A DNA stretch of 64,000 bases from Phalacrocorax aristotelis. Taxonomy: Eukaryota > Chordata > Aves > Suliformes > Phalacrocoracidae. Where the stretch lies: contig NC_134277.1 in assembly GCF_949628215.1 (NCBI RefSeq), positions 61,721,918 to 61,785,917 on the forward strand. The letters run 5' to 3'. The position numbers and the translations under genes were made by a program. Below are positions 22,401 to 35,220 of this stretch, in pieces (positions within the stretch are counted from its first letter, which is position 1; each line of letters starts with the position of its first letter). The notes below the pieces were generated by a model. It worked only from the letters and a program-made list of their open reading frames with translations. It was not told the origin of the DNA and did no database searches.

Positions 22401-24901
22401 GTTCTTGTTTTTCAGAGGAAGAATACTCAGATTTACAATGAAGTCAGCTGATATAATGCATAATTTAATTTAAACGCTACTTTTCCAGATCACTGTTTTC
22501 ACAAAGGCAAGGATTAAGACCTCAGCATTGTTTGTCACCCGGCTGTAAAAATGTAGTTTAATGAAAATTTCCTGCAGACATGCTCCTGGTTTGGGGCTAG
22601 GCATGAATATCTTAGGTATTTTCCAGCTTCCCTCCTTAAGCCAAGTGTGCAAGCTTACAAAGTAGAAAACTGTACTGGATTCCTTACAAATGCCACCCTG
22701 TGCTGCTTGTCTGAAGATGACAATCTGAACTCAGTGTGACTGAACAAATGAGAGCTGAATCTGGAAGCAGATTAAATTGGGAAACCAAGGGAGAAATAAC
22801 AAATCCTTTGTTGGGAAGTCAACTGAATTGAGAAATGTTACACATTAGCAAAGACTTTTCAGGGTTTGTCCCTTTCTGTGCTACCAGAGGCATACATAAT
22901 GAAAGGACATATATTGGTGGTATTACGTAAACAATTACCAAACACTTCTTTTTACTAATTGAGACTTCTTGTTAACCATAATAGAAAAAGGGAAGAGAGC
23001 TGATAGGTTTCCTATTACAAAGCTCTTATCTAGAGAGGTTTTAATTTCTTTTATGTACTAGTTAGACATTATATATTGTGTCATAGGAATAAAAATCGTA
23101 TGGAATTTAAAGAGAACAGGGAGATTAGAGGGAGGAGGAAATGAAGAAAAAAATCTAGCTCTCAGGACGTCTTCATAAGAAGAGAAGAGATTGCTGCCGG
23201 ACCAGATGTTTTCTCCACACCCACACCACAGCCAGCAATCTGGGTATTGTGCAAGTTCCAAAATGCAGGTGACATAAGAGGTAAAAGAAGAAATTCAGCT
23301 GCTACAAAAGTGCACAGCCTGCTGGAGCTAGATTTACTGTCACACTTGAACTCCTGTCCACAAGTTAAAAAAAAAAAAACATAATAAAGAAATCATATCC
23401 TACCTTAAAATCTCAGGAAGGTGTTAAAGTGGAAAGATTTTGGATTACTAGAAGAAGACTGCAGCTGAGGCTGGAGTGCATGGAGGACTGACCTTCTTTA
23501 TGTGTATTTTATTTTGAATGAATACATTAAGTTTAAGTCATTCTATAAATTAGTGGATCATGAACATACCTCATGTTAAGATGGATTTACATACAATCAG
23601 GGTTGGAAGACAAAGTATAAGAAAATATGTGAGAAATTAATTTAGAATGAGCTGATTCTTTGTTCACCAATCCTATCCCTCCATGACACTATATGTAATA
23701 TGTAACATGTAACACTATGTTAAAGTACAGTAATATCTCACTATATTTATAAAGTATCATCTATATTATATATTATAGAAAAAAGGCAGTAAATTTAATG
23801 CCTCCAAATCTAGATGCTTTGTTACCATGTGGCCTTCAGAAAAAGTCACAAAGAAAAGACATTCCTAAAAACTTTGCAGGATATAAGCTGAGAAATAAAA
23901 ATATCAAGTTGTAAAATCATCTGTCACAGTCTGGTGCTAGAAATAAAATCACATGCTGTGAGTTCTGTTGAGAAGTTTCACCTTACCAAAAGCATGAAGT
24001 TTTCTGGAGCAATTTGTGTGCAAAAGAAAATAGTTTTAAGTCCATTGTTTTAATTACCCAAGTTAAAATCACAGAAGTCTCAATCATTTCCAGCAGGGAA
24101 TGGCATCTCTAACATCCTATATATTGCCCTAGCCATTGAGCTATTGATTGTAAATTGGCAATATTTGTCATACCTTCTCTCTTTGCAACTCTACTTTTTT
24201 TGTTTTACTTTTTCTTGGATATCAGACTATTAATCTTAGTCCAGCGTTGTGCAGTATGGGATGCCCAAAGCCTCTTTGGCCTCACAGGAGCTAAGGTCTT
24301 GTCTTCTGTTGATCACACTGGGCAGGTCTCAGGTCTATATGAATGTCTACTGTTATGTCTCTCAACCCTCTGGGTGCTCATGCCTGAGGAAGTGATAGGC
24401 TGTGATCTTAAAATAACCAATTCTTATGCACACAATTTTTACCAGTAACTCAGGTGTGCAAATAATATCAGGAAAACCACAGTTTTTCCAACAGTTAATT
24501 ACCATCAGTTCCCACTCTACTTCAATTTACTCACCTATTGCATTTCTTTGACTAGGATTTTAATCTCTCAGAAGACAGCAGTATTCATACTTTCCATTTT
24601 ATACGCAACTCATAATTTTGAGTACCTCTGCTAATTAATTAAATATTTTTGATGTCCGACATAAGAATGCTGACAGAGACCAAGTAGTAATTTCTGATCA
24701 GTGGACCCCCTTTAAAATATCTCAAATATCAATTTCAAATCAACAGTCTTTTTTTTATTTCCAATGTAGACCAACATTTTTAAGAAGACTTTAGAAATAA
24801 TATTGTTCTCTTGGACATTCAGGTCATACTTTCAATAAAGGATATTAGTTTGTAGATTCTAAAGCTTTAAGCACTTCATAATGCTTATTGCACAATGTGT
24901 G

Positions 24902-24919
24902 CCTAACAGGCCTGTTAGG
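24902..24919. repeat. 18 bp perfect palindrome
   Basis: CCTAACAGG followed directly by CCTGTTAGG. No repeat family recognised around it. Confidence 0.9.
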
Positions 24920-25616
24920 TTTTCAGTGGCATTTTCTTTACAATGGCATGCAACATGAATAGTGCAGAACTGTACGCAGAATTATAAAGGAGCAAAATTA
25001 GCGTACAAAAATTGTACCTTCCTGTAGGAAAAATAAGTTTGCTATACTTATTAGGATTAGTGTAGACACTTTAAAATGTAAGAGAAAGTCTTATGGATAA
25101 GAAGTGCTTAACTACTTGTTTCACAAGCAAGTTTTGTTTGATTAGATGCTTTGTTGATTGCAAACATGTCATCAGTGGGCATTTCAGCCTTCTCCCAAAG
25201 CAGAACAGGAATAACAAAATCAAAGCATGGCAGAGTTTAACACTTGCTGGAAAATTTGAATGGCTCCATAACAGTGAAGTATCTCTTGATGACAGAAGAC
25301 TGGCACAGTATAGTAGTATCCCTATGAGCAATCTGATCCTAATTCCATCACATATAATAGGAATCTCTGTCCTTTTAGGAGCCATTAGTTAGGGTCTTTA
25401 GATGGAGTATAGCTTCATGCATTAATTTAGCCACTTAGTGTGGAAACTGCAGAAAGGAATTCTCAGATCTGCTACAGACTGAAAGGATGAATTTCCCAGA
25501 AACACAACAGAAAACCACTTCTTTTTTCCCTTTTTTTTTCCCCCCTTTAATATAGTCACATTCTCAACTCTGGGAAGCCATACCTAGAAAGAGAACACAA
25601 ACACATAGGACATATT

Positions 25617-26350
25617 TCACAGAATCAAGGATCACAGAATCACAGGTTGGAAGGGACCTCAGGGATCATCTAGTCCAACCTTTCTAGGAAAAGCACAGTC
25701 TAGAAAGCATGGCCCAGCACCCTGTCCAGACGACTCTTGAAGGTGTCCAACGTGGCTGAGTGAACCACTTCCCTGGGGAGATTATTCCAATGGTTGACTG
25801 TCCTCACTCTGAAAAATTTCCCTCTCATGTCCAGTCAGAATGTCCCGAAGAGCAACTTGTGTCCATTCCCCCTTGTCCTATCCATGTGACTCCTTGTAAA
25901 AAGGGAGTCTCCATCTTCTTTGTAGCTACCCCTTAAGTACTGGTACATGGTGATGAGATCTCCTCTAAGCCTCCTTTTCTCAAAGCTGAACAAACCCAGT
26001 TCTCCCAGCCTATCCTCGTGCAGCAGGCTTCCCAGTCCTTTGATCATCTTGGTGGCCCTTCTCTGGACCCCTTCCAGCCTGTCCACATCCTTTTTGTAGA
26101 GCGGACACCAGAACTGTACACAGTACTCCAGGTGTGGCCTGACAAGCGCTGAGTAGAGCGGGATAATGATTTCTTTATCTCTGCTGGTGATGCCCTTTTC
26201 GATGCAACCCAGCATCCTGTTGGCCTTCTTGGCCACAGCAGCACACTGTTCGCTCATATTGAGCTTCCTGTCCACTAGGTCCATTTAGGTCCCTTTCCAC
26301 AGAGCTGCTCTCCAGCCAGGTGGATCCCAGTCTGTGCTGCACTCCCGGAT
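25617..26350 (-). mobile_element. CR1 LINE, 5'-truncated, end of ORF2 plus 3'UTR
   Basis: The plus strand opens with the reversed CR1 tail (cacagaatcacaggttgg...). On the minus strand 26284-25835 translates to the C-terminal part of CR1 reverse transcriptase/ORF2, with landmarks [42 protein letters not shown] and EKRRLRGDL. The ORF is open for 149 codons, which suggests a fairly young copy. The endonuclease and the catalytic part of the reverse transcriptase are absent, so it cannot move. Confidence 0.93.
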
Positions 26351-27119
26351 TATATTTGTTAACTCATGCTTAGTATCCCACGCTGTCTGATGCTTCTTGT
26401 TGTTCTGTTTTTCAAAATTCAGTTTCCCTGAGGGTTAGTCAGAAAATTACAATATTTTTTTTTTAAAGATTGTAAATAGGCTGGTTCCAAATTTCAGCAG
26501 TTATCCTTGCACAAAGCTTATCTTTGCAATTCACAAGTGTGTTTTACGTCTTGGTTTTGGCTCTGAGCCACAAACTGTCAGTTTTTAGGAGAATCTGGAA
26601 AGTCAGATCACAGCATACAAACAAACATTCTACTTCTCCTGTGTACAGCAGTTTCTCAGAAGAATAAATGTCACAGATGATGCTGGAAAAATATGTACAT
26701 CTTGTTATATATGCGGGTGTGACTGGAAAACAAGGGGACTAAATCAAAACCTGTTTCTGCTGCTGCAGTCATTGTAATATTCCTAATGACCTGGGGGTAT
26801 TTGGGTCTGAACTAATGAGTGGCCCTTCAATCCATATGCATAAAGAGATATAGCGGACTAATCCAAAATACAGCCCTGAAGTGCACCCAGTGCAGATATG
26901 GGAGGTTCTGTACTCACTGCTTCAATTTTCTGATCTGTTAGCACAGCAACAAACTACTTGTTCATGTAGATTTTTATAAGCACCTGGAGTTACAGCACAA
27001 CCCCTTGGAAATATTCTGTTGTTTATTAGAGGAAAAGGACCGTGGTCTGTATATTATTGAACATTGTATTTAAAGTAACTTGAAAATATGGGCACTTGAG
27101 GCTGGCTCACCTGCTGACG
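26351..27119. other. Intergenic spacer, nothing recognised
   Basis: AT-rich sequence between two CR1 fragments. No exon, repeat family or RNA gene recognised. Confidence 0.6.
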
Positions 27120-27377
27120 TTTAGGATGAGAGGAAACGGGGTCAAGTTGCACCAGGGGAGGTTTAGGATATTAGGAAAAATTCCTTCACTGAAAGGGTTA
27201 TCAAGCATTGGAACAGGCTGCCCAGGGAAATGGTTGAGTCACCATCTCTGGAGGTATTTAAAAGATGTGTAGACGTGATTCTTAGGGGCATGGTTTAGCG
27301 GTGAACTTGGCGGTGTTAGGTTTATGATTGGACGCAATGATCTTAGAGGTTTTTTCCAACCTAAATGATTCTATCAT
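27120..27377 (+). mobile_element. CR1 LINE 3'-end fragment
   Basis: Contains the landmarks GGAACAGGCTGCCCAGGGAA, 'ggaggtatttaaaagatgtg' and the terminal 'ccaacctaaatgattctat' of the CR1 3' end. It keeps about 260 bp of the end of ORF2 and the 3'UTR. Its 3' terminus resembles that of the copy at 40913-44098, suggesting the same subfamily. Confidence 0.92.
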
Positions 27378-30300
27378 CTCTGAAGAGAAGTCATTGTGAG
27401 GCACATCTTTACAAATTAAACCTTACTAGCTGTCAGTTAAACAAAATAATCTCTCAGGCGGAGTTAGTTTTAGGAAGGCACACTATGGCAGTCACATAAT
27501 TTATGAAAGCCTTTTCACCTTGTACTTTCACTGGTTTAATTGTCCTTTCATAACATTGCTAATAATTAACAAAAATTCGACTGAAATTAATGGAGCTATA
27601 ACGGTGAAAAATTGTCAGGAGGGGAAAGAGAACAAAGCCCTGCATATCAGAGCTCACTTGGCAGTAAATCTGGGAAAATAACACTTCAGAAAGAGGTTAA
27701 GAGAATGAATACATCTCTCACCTCACTAGCTAGAAAATTTAAAGGACACTAGGCATTATTATTTTATGTTGGTATTCAAAGCACAACCTGTTCAAGAAGT
27801 TTTTATGTATGGGATGGTTGTTTTGAATCCAGAATTCACCTCTGAAGGAAGCTGTTCTGGAAGTCTCCCTTAGAAAACTACTAAATGATGGATGAAAATT
27901 AACTGAATCTGATGTAACTTCTCACATTGCCCAGCAGTTCCTTCCCCCACAAACAAGAAAAATTTCCCAGACTTACAGAAAGATCCTTGTCCTTATTGGC
28001 TTCTATATCTTAGTCTCTTCTTTAGACTATTTCTGCACTAAAAGTCTTTGTTTTGTTTAGCCAGATTGGTTAGAATTATGATGATAGCAATTTTTACTGA
28101 GCTATATATAGTTTTAAATATTCATCTATAGCTTTATTATCACAGGAGGACATGGAAAGGGTTGTACTGACAGAAACAATAGTCCTATTTCTGCAGCTGT
28201 GTCCCTCCTATGTGCATTTTGTACAATGTACAACTGTTTTAGTCTACTAGAAAAATTATTTCAGGCAGATGCTTCCTGAGCTTTCTGGACCCATCCACAG
28301 TGAAACTTCCTATCAAGAGCTTTTATTTTTCCAGACAGTAGCCAAAGATAAGGACTGTCTCTTCTCAAGTTCCCATTAAAAAGTTTACTCTTCATTTTAA
28401 CCAACCTAATTAATTGCCTTAAATTGTTTCTAGTTCATGAATGCTTCTCTAAGGAAAACACCACTATGACAATTATAGTCACTTTCTTCCATGGATTATA
28501 TATACAACTGCTTATTTTATCCCTATTCATTTGAATAAAAAATATATGTCCACTGTGGTTTTGAAAGGAATAAACCATAGCAGCATTTTATAGTTAATAC
28601 AAATGATAATTGGTCTACTGACAGATGAGGCTGCATCAGAACTTTTCAAACCCCAAATTATAAGAACAATAAGTTCAAGAAAAAGCCCCCCGCAGCCTTG
28701 CTGTTGATAACACATACCAACATATCATAAGACTCTCACTCATACTGCCAGTTTCATTCCGTATATACTCTCCCATAAAATTGTCATTGCTCCTTTATGC
28801 CCTTAGCACTGCAAAAAATCAGCTTATCTGAATGCAGTACATGACTTTATTTATCTTCTTTACTATTGAAGTTTTTGTTTTTTAGTATTTTAAGTTAAAT
28901 CCACTTAAGGACTGAATTTCCTTGTAATAGTCTATACTGAGAATTTGCTCAGATGAGACTGGATTAATTTAAAGCCACTTAAGAGAGAGACTAAGTCATA
29001 TTTTCTAAGCTAGGCAACCTCTATATTAATCTAAGGACCTGCCTCCCAAAATATTTATTATTATAAGGCTAGCATGCTATTATATATAATAAAATAGTAA
29101 TTATATATAATAAAAATAGCTATATGTATAAATGTATGCAGATATAGATGTATATAACTGTATTAAACTTGCCATCAGAAAATGTGGGTCGTACAGTCAT
29201 TCCCACATCCGTATATGTGACCGAAAGAAGGAACTCAATGGAATGCTTTTAAAAACTATCCTTTTCATTATTCTGAATTAGATATAAACAAAAAGTGAAA
29301 ATACGCCTAAACAAAACTGAGCCGTTTTGCTTTAATAATCCAACCAGAGGTCCAAAACTATCTTTGACCGAAAAAGATGAATAATAGCCATCAGATTTTT
29401 TTCCAGACAACCGAACAGACTAGCAGCTCAAAAATCTGGAAATTGTTAAACATATAAATACCCCCCCCCTGCTTTGGGACGTTAAAAATATTAGAAACAA
29501 TGGAGAATCATTTGAACTAAGTCATCTGCTGTCCTATGTTGTGGGATCTGCAAGATGTGGCAATAACAGACGATATAAAAACACAAAGTTCTTAGAAGAA
29601 ATCTACATTTGGAATTAATTTGTTAAACTGTGAATTTTGCACTTTCAAAAGCAACAGCACCATGATTTTCAACTGTGCATTAAAAATATGCTAGTAGTAG
29701 TAAGATGAAGGCAATATTTTTTGTCTTCTGGAGACATTATTATTTCCATATGGTGCAATACCCTTCGCCCTATTATGATATACTGTAATACTGATTGCTA
29801 TGGTAACTATGCCTTCTTTAATTTATTGTATTACAGGCATCTAAATATCATACACCTTTAAATAACAAAGATCAGATTCCATAAATACTGTTCATACACT
29901 GCTGTAGTTCAGTAAAGAGTAGGGAAAGGCTTATAGTACTCCAAGCAAACGGGAACTGGTTTAAACTTTGCATATCATTTAATTCTGTTGTCATAAAAGA
30001 CCAACAACAAGCTAAAGCGTAAGACAGCAAAAAATCCTTGCATTGCTTATAGTGGCAAATACTGTTAACACTGAATGTTAGCACTGAACGAGTTATTGAG
30101 TGTAGCAGTTACCTTTCATCAGGTACATATTAGGAGTAGTTAAATTTCCTTATTCAACTAAACTGTTGAAGCAATAGGGAGACACCGCCCAAAACAGAGG
30201 CCACATGCATGGCTGGTCAGATGCTTAGCTGTGTGGGTGGAGGGATTTCTCTGGGAGATGAACACAAACACAGGGGTTAAGCATTGCCGGAGTAGAGTTG

Positions 30301-33300
30301 TGCATGTGCTCCGAAGAGAAACAATCAGCCTGAATGCCACAGAAACAACAGCGAAGTACCACAGACAGCTAGGGGAAACGCTCTAGCTACAGTGAATAAA
30401 GGCCACTGTGGTCAATGGAGGGATGGACTCCTAAAATTCTTTTCTGCTTCTTTTCAGAAGTGAATGTAAAAATCCAAAATAGTAAAAGACATAGTTTGAT
30501 GGGCCTTGGAAGTGAGAGTCATCAGCCAGCCAAAAAACCCCTAATCCACAAATCCATCTGGTCTTCTACCAAATAATCACTACTCAGGTGTGACTAATTT
30601 TAATGTCTTAGAGACAGCAAGCTTTTTTTTTTTCTGGAGTCAGGGCATTTTTAAGGGATCTCTGTAGGAGTTCAGCCACCTTTTATCAATTACTGATAAT
30701 CAATTATAAATTTTCATAATTTATCCATTAATCTTCTGTTAAATTTTTATGAAGTCAGCTCCCACAAATCATCAGTGCTTAAACATTTATTTGATGGAGG
30801 GTCAGACTTGTCTAGGTTAGAGCTAATCTGTGCTTTTCCTTTTTCTACTTAGCCAATGAAAGTGGGTAATTTTGAGCCCATGGCTGCACATCAAGGCTTC
30901 TAAATACAGAATGATATTTAGAAAAGATTTCTGATCAAATCTACGCAGCTCTGAAGTTCATGCAAGTTAGTGGTTTTAGACTAGGTAGTGACAGAAGAAT
31001 ATGTCATAGATTGAGGTGACTGGACAATTTTATGGCCAAGTTACATAAGAATCTTCCACCTTGAATTGGCCAAGTAAGATCCAATTATAAACAATCTCTC
31101 TGCTGCCTGAACATATCAATAGCTGGCAAACTACTGAATTATTTAGAAATTATTAAATGTTAATGCCACTAGTTTCATACATTTCAAATCTGATAATGGC
31201 TGTTAGACTTTGGGTATGACTGCAAGTGGCATTTCTGGAGAGAATTATAATATTTTGTTAAGAAAAAAACCCTTGGACTTCTAACTGTATGTGCAGATGA
31301 AATTGGCTAGCAACCCTCATTACCTACATTACGTTTGAAACTACTGCCCTCCAAATAAAAAGCAGTGAAAAGCCAGGACTTATGTTTAGGCCAAATTATT
31401 TGTGATCAATGTAGTAAAGAAGAAACTGTCACAGTTTCTTTGTCCATGTATTCTTTTAAATAGGATATGTAAAATGGCATTTGCAAAATTATCTTATTTG
31501 TGCCTTACTGTTGCTACCCCACAAGCTCTAGAGCTCCTGCCCGCAAACATCATCAGAAAAAGACAATTCACTCCACAGGCAGTTTATACACCAGTTTGTT
31601 GTGATACTTACACCAGAATTTGAACCAACATATCTTTTATTTAAAAATTGTATAATCTTAAGTGTGGCATTACTTTCACAGTAGTCTTCCATGACTTCCA
31701 TATTAGTATGACAGAGATTTAAAAGTAGAACATTTTGTTCAACCTGCTTACCATCCTAGTTACATGATATTGTAATAGTCCTATCATTATTATTTCCCTG
31801 TTACGGAAAGTAGCAGAAAGTTCTGAACTAGAACCAGGTAGCCTGGTTGTGTGAGTATATGTACGAACATAAGAAAAGAGACAGTCCTTGCCATGGTCAT
31901 CCTACAAATAACAGAAGGAAGAGGTTGCCTGTGGTATAGTGTATTGTGATTTAAAGTCCCCCGAACTCTAAATCAGAGAGTAGATTTTGCATATAGTTGT
32001 ACAAAGGTTTTCTTCCCTATATAAAACATTCACTTCTTCCTTAGCAAAGCCTTGTTTCTATGCCTACAGAGCAGTTTGTCAGCCACTCAGAAGCACAGAT
32101 GCAACTGTTTGTTCACACTGCAAAATGGATCAGTGAAATGATCTTGCTCAATTAGATAGGGGCAATTAGACTGTCTAGTCACTCAACTTCAGCTGAAGCA
32201 GCTATCCTCTTTACAGGGTGGTCTGCAATTCCTTCTGGCAGCACAGCTGTGGGGGGAAGCAAGCTGTGGTGCTGGGGGTGCTGAGGTAGGAACTTAATAA
32301 AGAGGCTTTGCTGCCAGAGGAGCTGCAACGTTAAACTGTACCTTCAGTTTATATACATAAAAACCATACATATATATGTAAGTGTATATATATTAAAAAA
32401 AAACAACACACAGAACAGAATTTTTCTGCTAGTGTAATTACACTAGCTCTCTCAAAGACTTAACCTGAATTGACAAAAGCTGCCTTCTGTCAGCATGGCT
32501 GTGACCAGACCAGGGGTTGTCCTTAACAAAACTGTGTCAGCCACGATGTGTGAAATTTTTCTATTAAACAAAAATACTGTCTTCTTACACTAGCACAGTG
32601 TCATAGGCTAACTTCTGTTTGCAGAGTCTTGCTTTGACAGCCATAAAGCTGTATTATTTGATGGCAGCATGGAGCCATACGGGGAATGAGTTGCTGGTCA
32701 ACAAGGTTCAGATTTTAGTTAAGAAACATCTATGTAGCGAAAAGCTGACTGGCATCTTTGTTGGCATATCGTAACACTGAACAAACACTGCATGCATACA
32801 GTGAGTTTTTTTCTCACTCTTGATGTCATCTCACGTTAAAGACTAGGCCGTTTAGTAGAGCAGAGCTGCTGCCATATGTTGTACTTGCCCTGTGCCACAA
32901 GGATCCCAGCTTCCTACAGGATCCTTTCTGTATCACCCAGGCATGGTGTGGTGGTCCCTTTCTGTTGTAAAGACAAGAGTCTCCACCAACAGTGTCAACC
33001 ACCTCAAGGTATGAAGTAGACCTACATATTTTATTAACATAAGTTAATAAAACAACAAAAACCCAACAGCAAAACTGAGTGACACCATTATTCGGGGAAC
33101 CACACAGAGGACTGCAACAGTGAGATTATGGGGCTCGTGACTCCTTGGGAGCTGAGGTGCTAAGCAATAAGCAAAATGAAAAGGAGGATCACCAACAGAG
33201 CTGAGCAGGATGCTCCACTCCTTCCTTGTGCTACAGCCAGTGATGGTCTCACATCATTACTTAACAGGAAGGGCTTGTTACTGAGGTTAAGAAATTATTC

Positions 33301-33894
33301 TTATTTACCTTAAAGAATCAAGAGAACTGGCCTTTGGCATGAAGTGAAAACTCCTGCGATGCTTGTAATACCTGTGTTCTTTTAAAGCTAAATATGCTGC
33401 TTCTGTCCGTAGGACAACAGAATTTCCCAGCACCTTTGTGACACAAAGGGTGATGCCAGTCTCTTAGCTATACGAGTGCTAGTAAGTAGAACAGGCCAGG
33501 AGCCATTCTCTGGCCTTGAGAGTAACTCATATGACAAGACTCACATCTGCAGTGCTAAGCTCTCCTGTCCCCTAAAACAGAGTAGCCACATCCAGACTGC
33601 CCAATACATCTGCTTCAGGCCACCACACAACCACAGGGCCTTGCTGGGATTACAATTTCAAGAATGGTCTCAGTGGACAATTGTCTTACTGCCCCAGACA
33701 GGAGGGAGAACGACGAGTGTTTTATGTGCTGATGCTTTGGTCTGCCTAGGCTTTATTTGGGTGGAATGATGATCAGCTTGTGTCACAGCCCTTACTAACA
33801 ATTCGACAGTATCAAGCAACGCAGGACAAGGCTTGTACTTGTGAACTGGCTCTGTTTAGTTTAATAGTATAAACACAGACTTAGAGTCTTCTGC
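27378..33894. other. Intergenic, no gene recognised
   Basis: AT-rich. Contains an AT low-complexity stretch (about 29060-29160), a C8 run at about 29461 and a 10 bp-arm inverted repeat at 33029-33052. No coding exon recognised. The longest open frames (up to 97 codons, e.g. 33476-33769 plus) show no known domain. Confidence 0.55.
33029..33052. repeat. Short inverted repeat
   Basis: Arms TTTTATTAAC and GTTAATAAAA (perfect, 10 bp) around the loop ATAA. Confidence 0.85.
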
Positions 33895-34140
33895 ATGGAA
33901 AAGGGTTACATGGGTTCAAGGGCAGATTGGACAAGTATTTGGAAGATAGGTCTACTGAGAGCTGCTAAATAGCCAAACCGCATCAGCTACAGAAAATCCC
34001 CTGAGCTAAAAACAGCCAGAGATTAGAAGAACAGTCAGGAGATGTGTCATATATGGTTGTCCTGTTGTCATTCTTTCCTGGGAATTAAATCAATGGCCAG
34101 TCTTAGAAACTGGATAGATGGACCTTTAGTCCACACAGGT
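33895..34140 (+). mobile_element. Old CR1-like LINE 3'-end relic
   Basis: 'gggttcaagggcagattgga' followed by caagtatttggaagataggtc, and later 'ggatagatggacctttagtc', match in order the 3' end of ancient amniote CR1/L3-type LINEs. It is strongly diverged with gaps, and unlike the younger CR1 tails elsewhere in the window. Confidence 0.6.
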
Positions 34141-34145
34141 AAAGA

Positions 34146-34839
34146 TATTGTCATGCTCTCAGGAGTCACAGAAGCTGTGAGTGCAGCACTGAGCTCAGTT
34201 GCCGGAGACTTTTTCTTTATACATATTTATAGATACCTGCACACATATTTGATATCTTTTTCTTTTTTTCTAAGACCACCTCCTCACCCAGGATGCCATG
34301 AAAAGGCAGGAGAGCCTTGCTGTCACTGCAGCTCCAGCAGGGGTCTTAGAGGGAGATGACCAGAGCAGGGAACTCCGTATTCAGCTGCAGCCAGGTGTTC
34401 AAAATTTGAGCCTGAGTTTCCTACACATTAATTAGGTAGAGTACATCAGGGTGTTTCACTTGTTTGCAATAAAAGCTTTCCTTTGCAGGGTGCCTTATAA
34501 AACAACCTTAAACTGAGATTAAGAAAAGACAGGGAATCAAATGTTTTGGTAACCCTGAGAAACTTGGTATGAAAGTGGAGAGAGTGGAAGAATGAGGATC
34601 CGCTTGAAAAATTTCATATTTTAGTGATTTTATTTAATTTACTCATGTCAAAAGCTATTCTTCCAGTCATTCCCCAAAGAAAAATCCAATAACTGGATAT
34701 ATAATAACACATGATTTGTGCACCTTTCCTGGTTTGGTACCACATAGGACTTTTCAGACATCCTTTCTCCCTAAAGAGGGAAAATGAATCCCAGGGAAAA
34801 GAATGCAGTAGTGTTGCCAGGCCTCTGGTGCTTCCTCTC
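34146..34839. other. Intergenic, nothing recognised
   Basis: AT-rich flank of the CpG island to its right. No exon or repeat family identified. Confidence 0.5.
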
Positions 34840-35220
34840 GCTGAAGTGACCGTGCGAGGCAGAGGGCCTCTGGGAGACTGCCAGCGGCAGTGCCTCCCCC
34901 GGCTCCCCAGGCGGAGCGGGTGGGTGCGTGCTACGCCGGGGCGAGCCGGGGCGGGCCGGGCCGAGCCGAGCTGCCCGGTGCTGATCCGCGCGGCGCCGGC
35001 ACACCATGAGCCCGACCTTCCCCTCTGACCCCTCGTCCCGCTCTCGGGAGGCGGCCGGGAGCGGCGCCGTCTCTCCGGGCCAGCCCGAGGGAAGAGTGGC
35101 CTCCTCGCCGGGCCCGGCCGCGGGGGGGCGCCGCCGCCGCAGCCCTGGGCCGGGCCGGGCGGCCGCCGCCCGGCAGAGCCGGGGGGCACAGAGGGAGCGG
35201 AGCCGCTGTCCCCTGTGGTT
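34840..35220. promoter_or_regulatory. Orphan CpG island
   Basis: About 380 bp of dense GC and CpG (ggccgggccgagccgag, gccgccgccgcagcc and similar) embedded in AT-rich desert about 16 kb upstream of IGFBP3. No CR1 or LTR match is seen in it. Open frames cross it on both strands (e.g. 155 codons from ATG at 35238 on the minus strand, 100 and 191 codons in other frames), but they are proline/arginine/alanine-rich with no recognisable domain. It could be the promoter of a non-coding transcript, a first exon of an unannotated gene, or an orphan regulatory island. Confidence 0.75.

Larger units (their letters stand above)
19100..25616. other. Intergenic, upstream of IGFBP3, no gene recognised
   Basis: No coding exon, RNA gene or clear repeat family recognised apart from a CACACG-type simple repeat (19401-19443) and an 18 bp palindrome (24902-24919). 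Any IGFBP3 enhancers here cannot be identified from one sequence. Confidence 0.6.
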
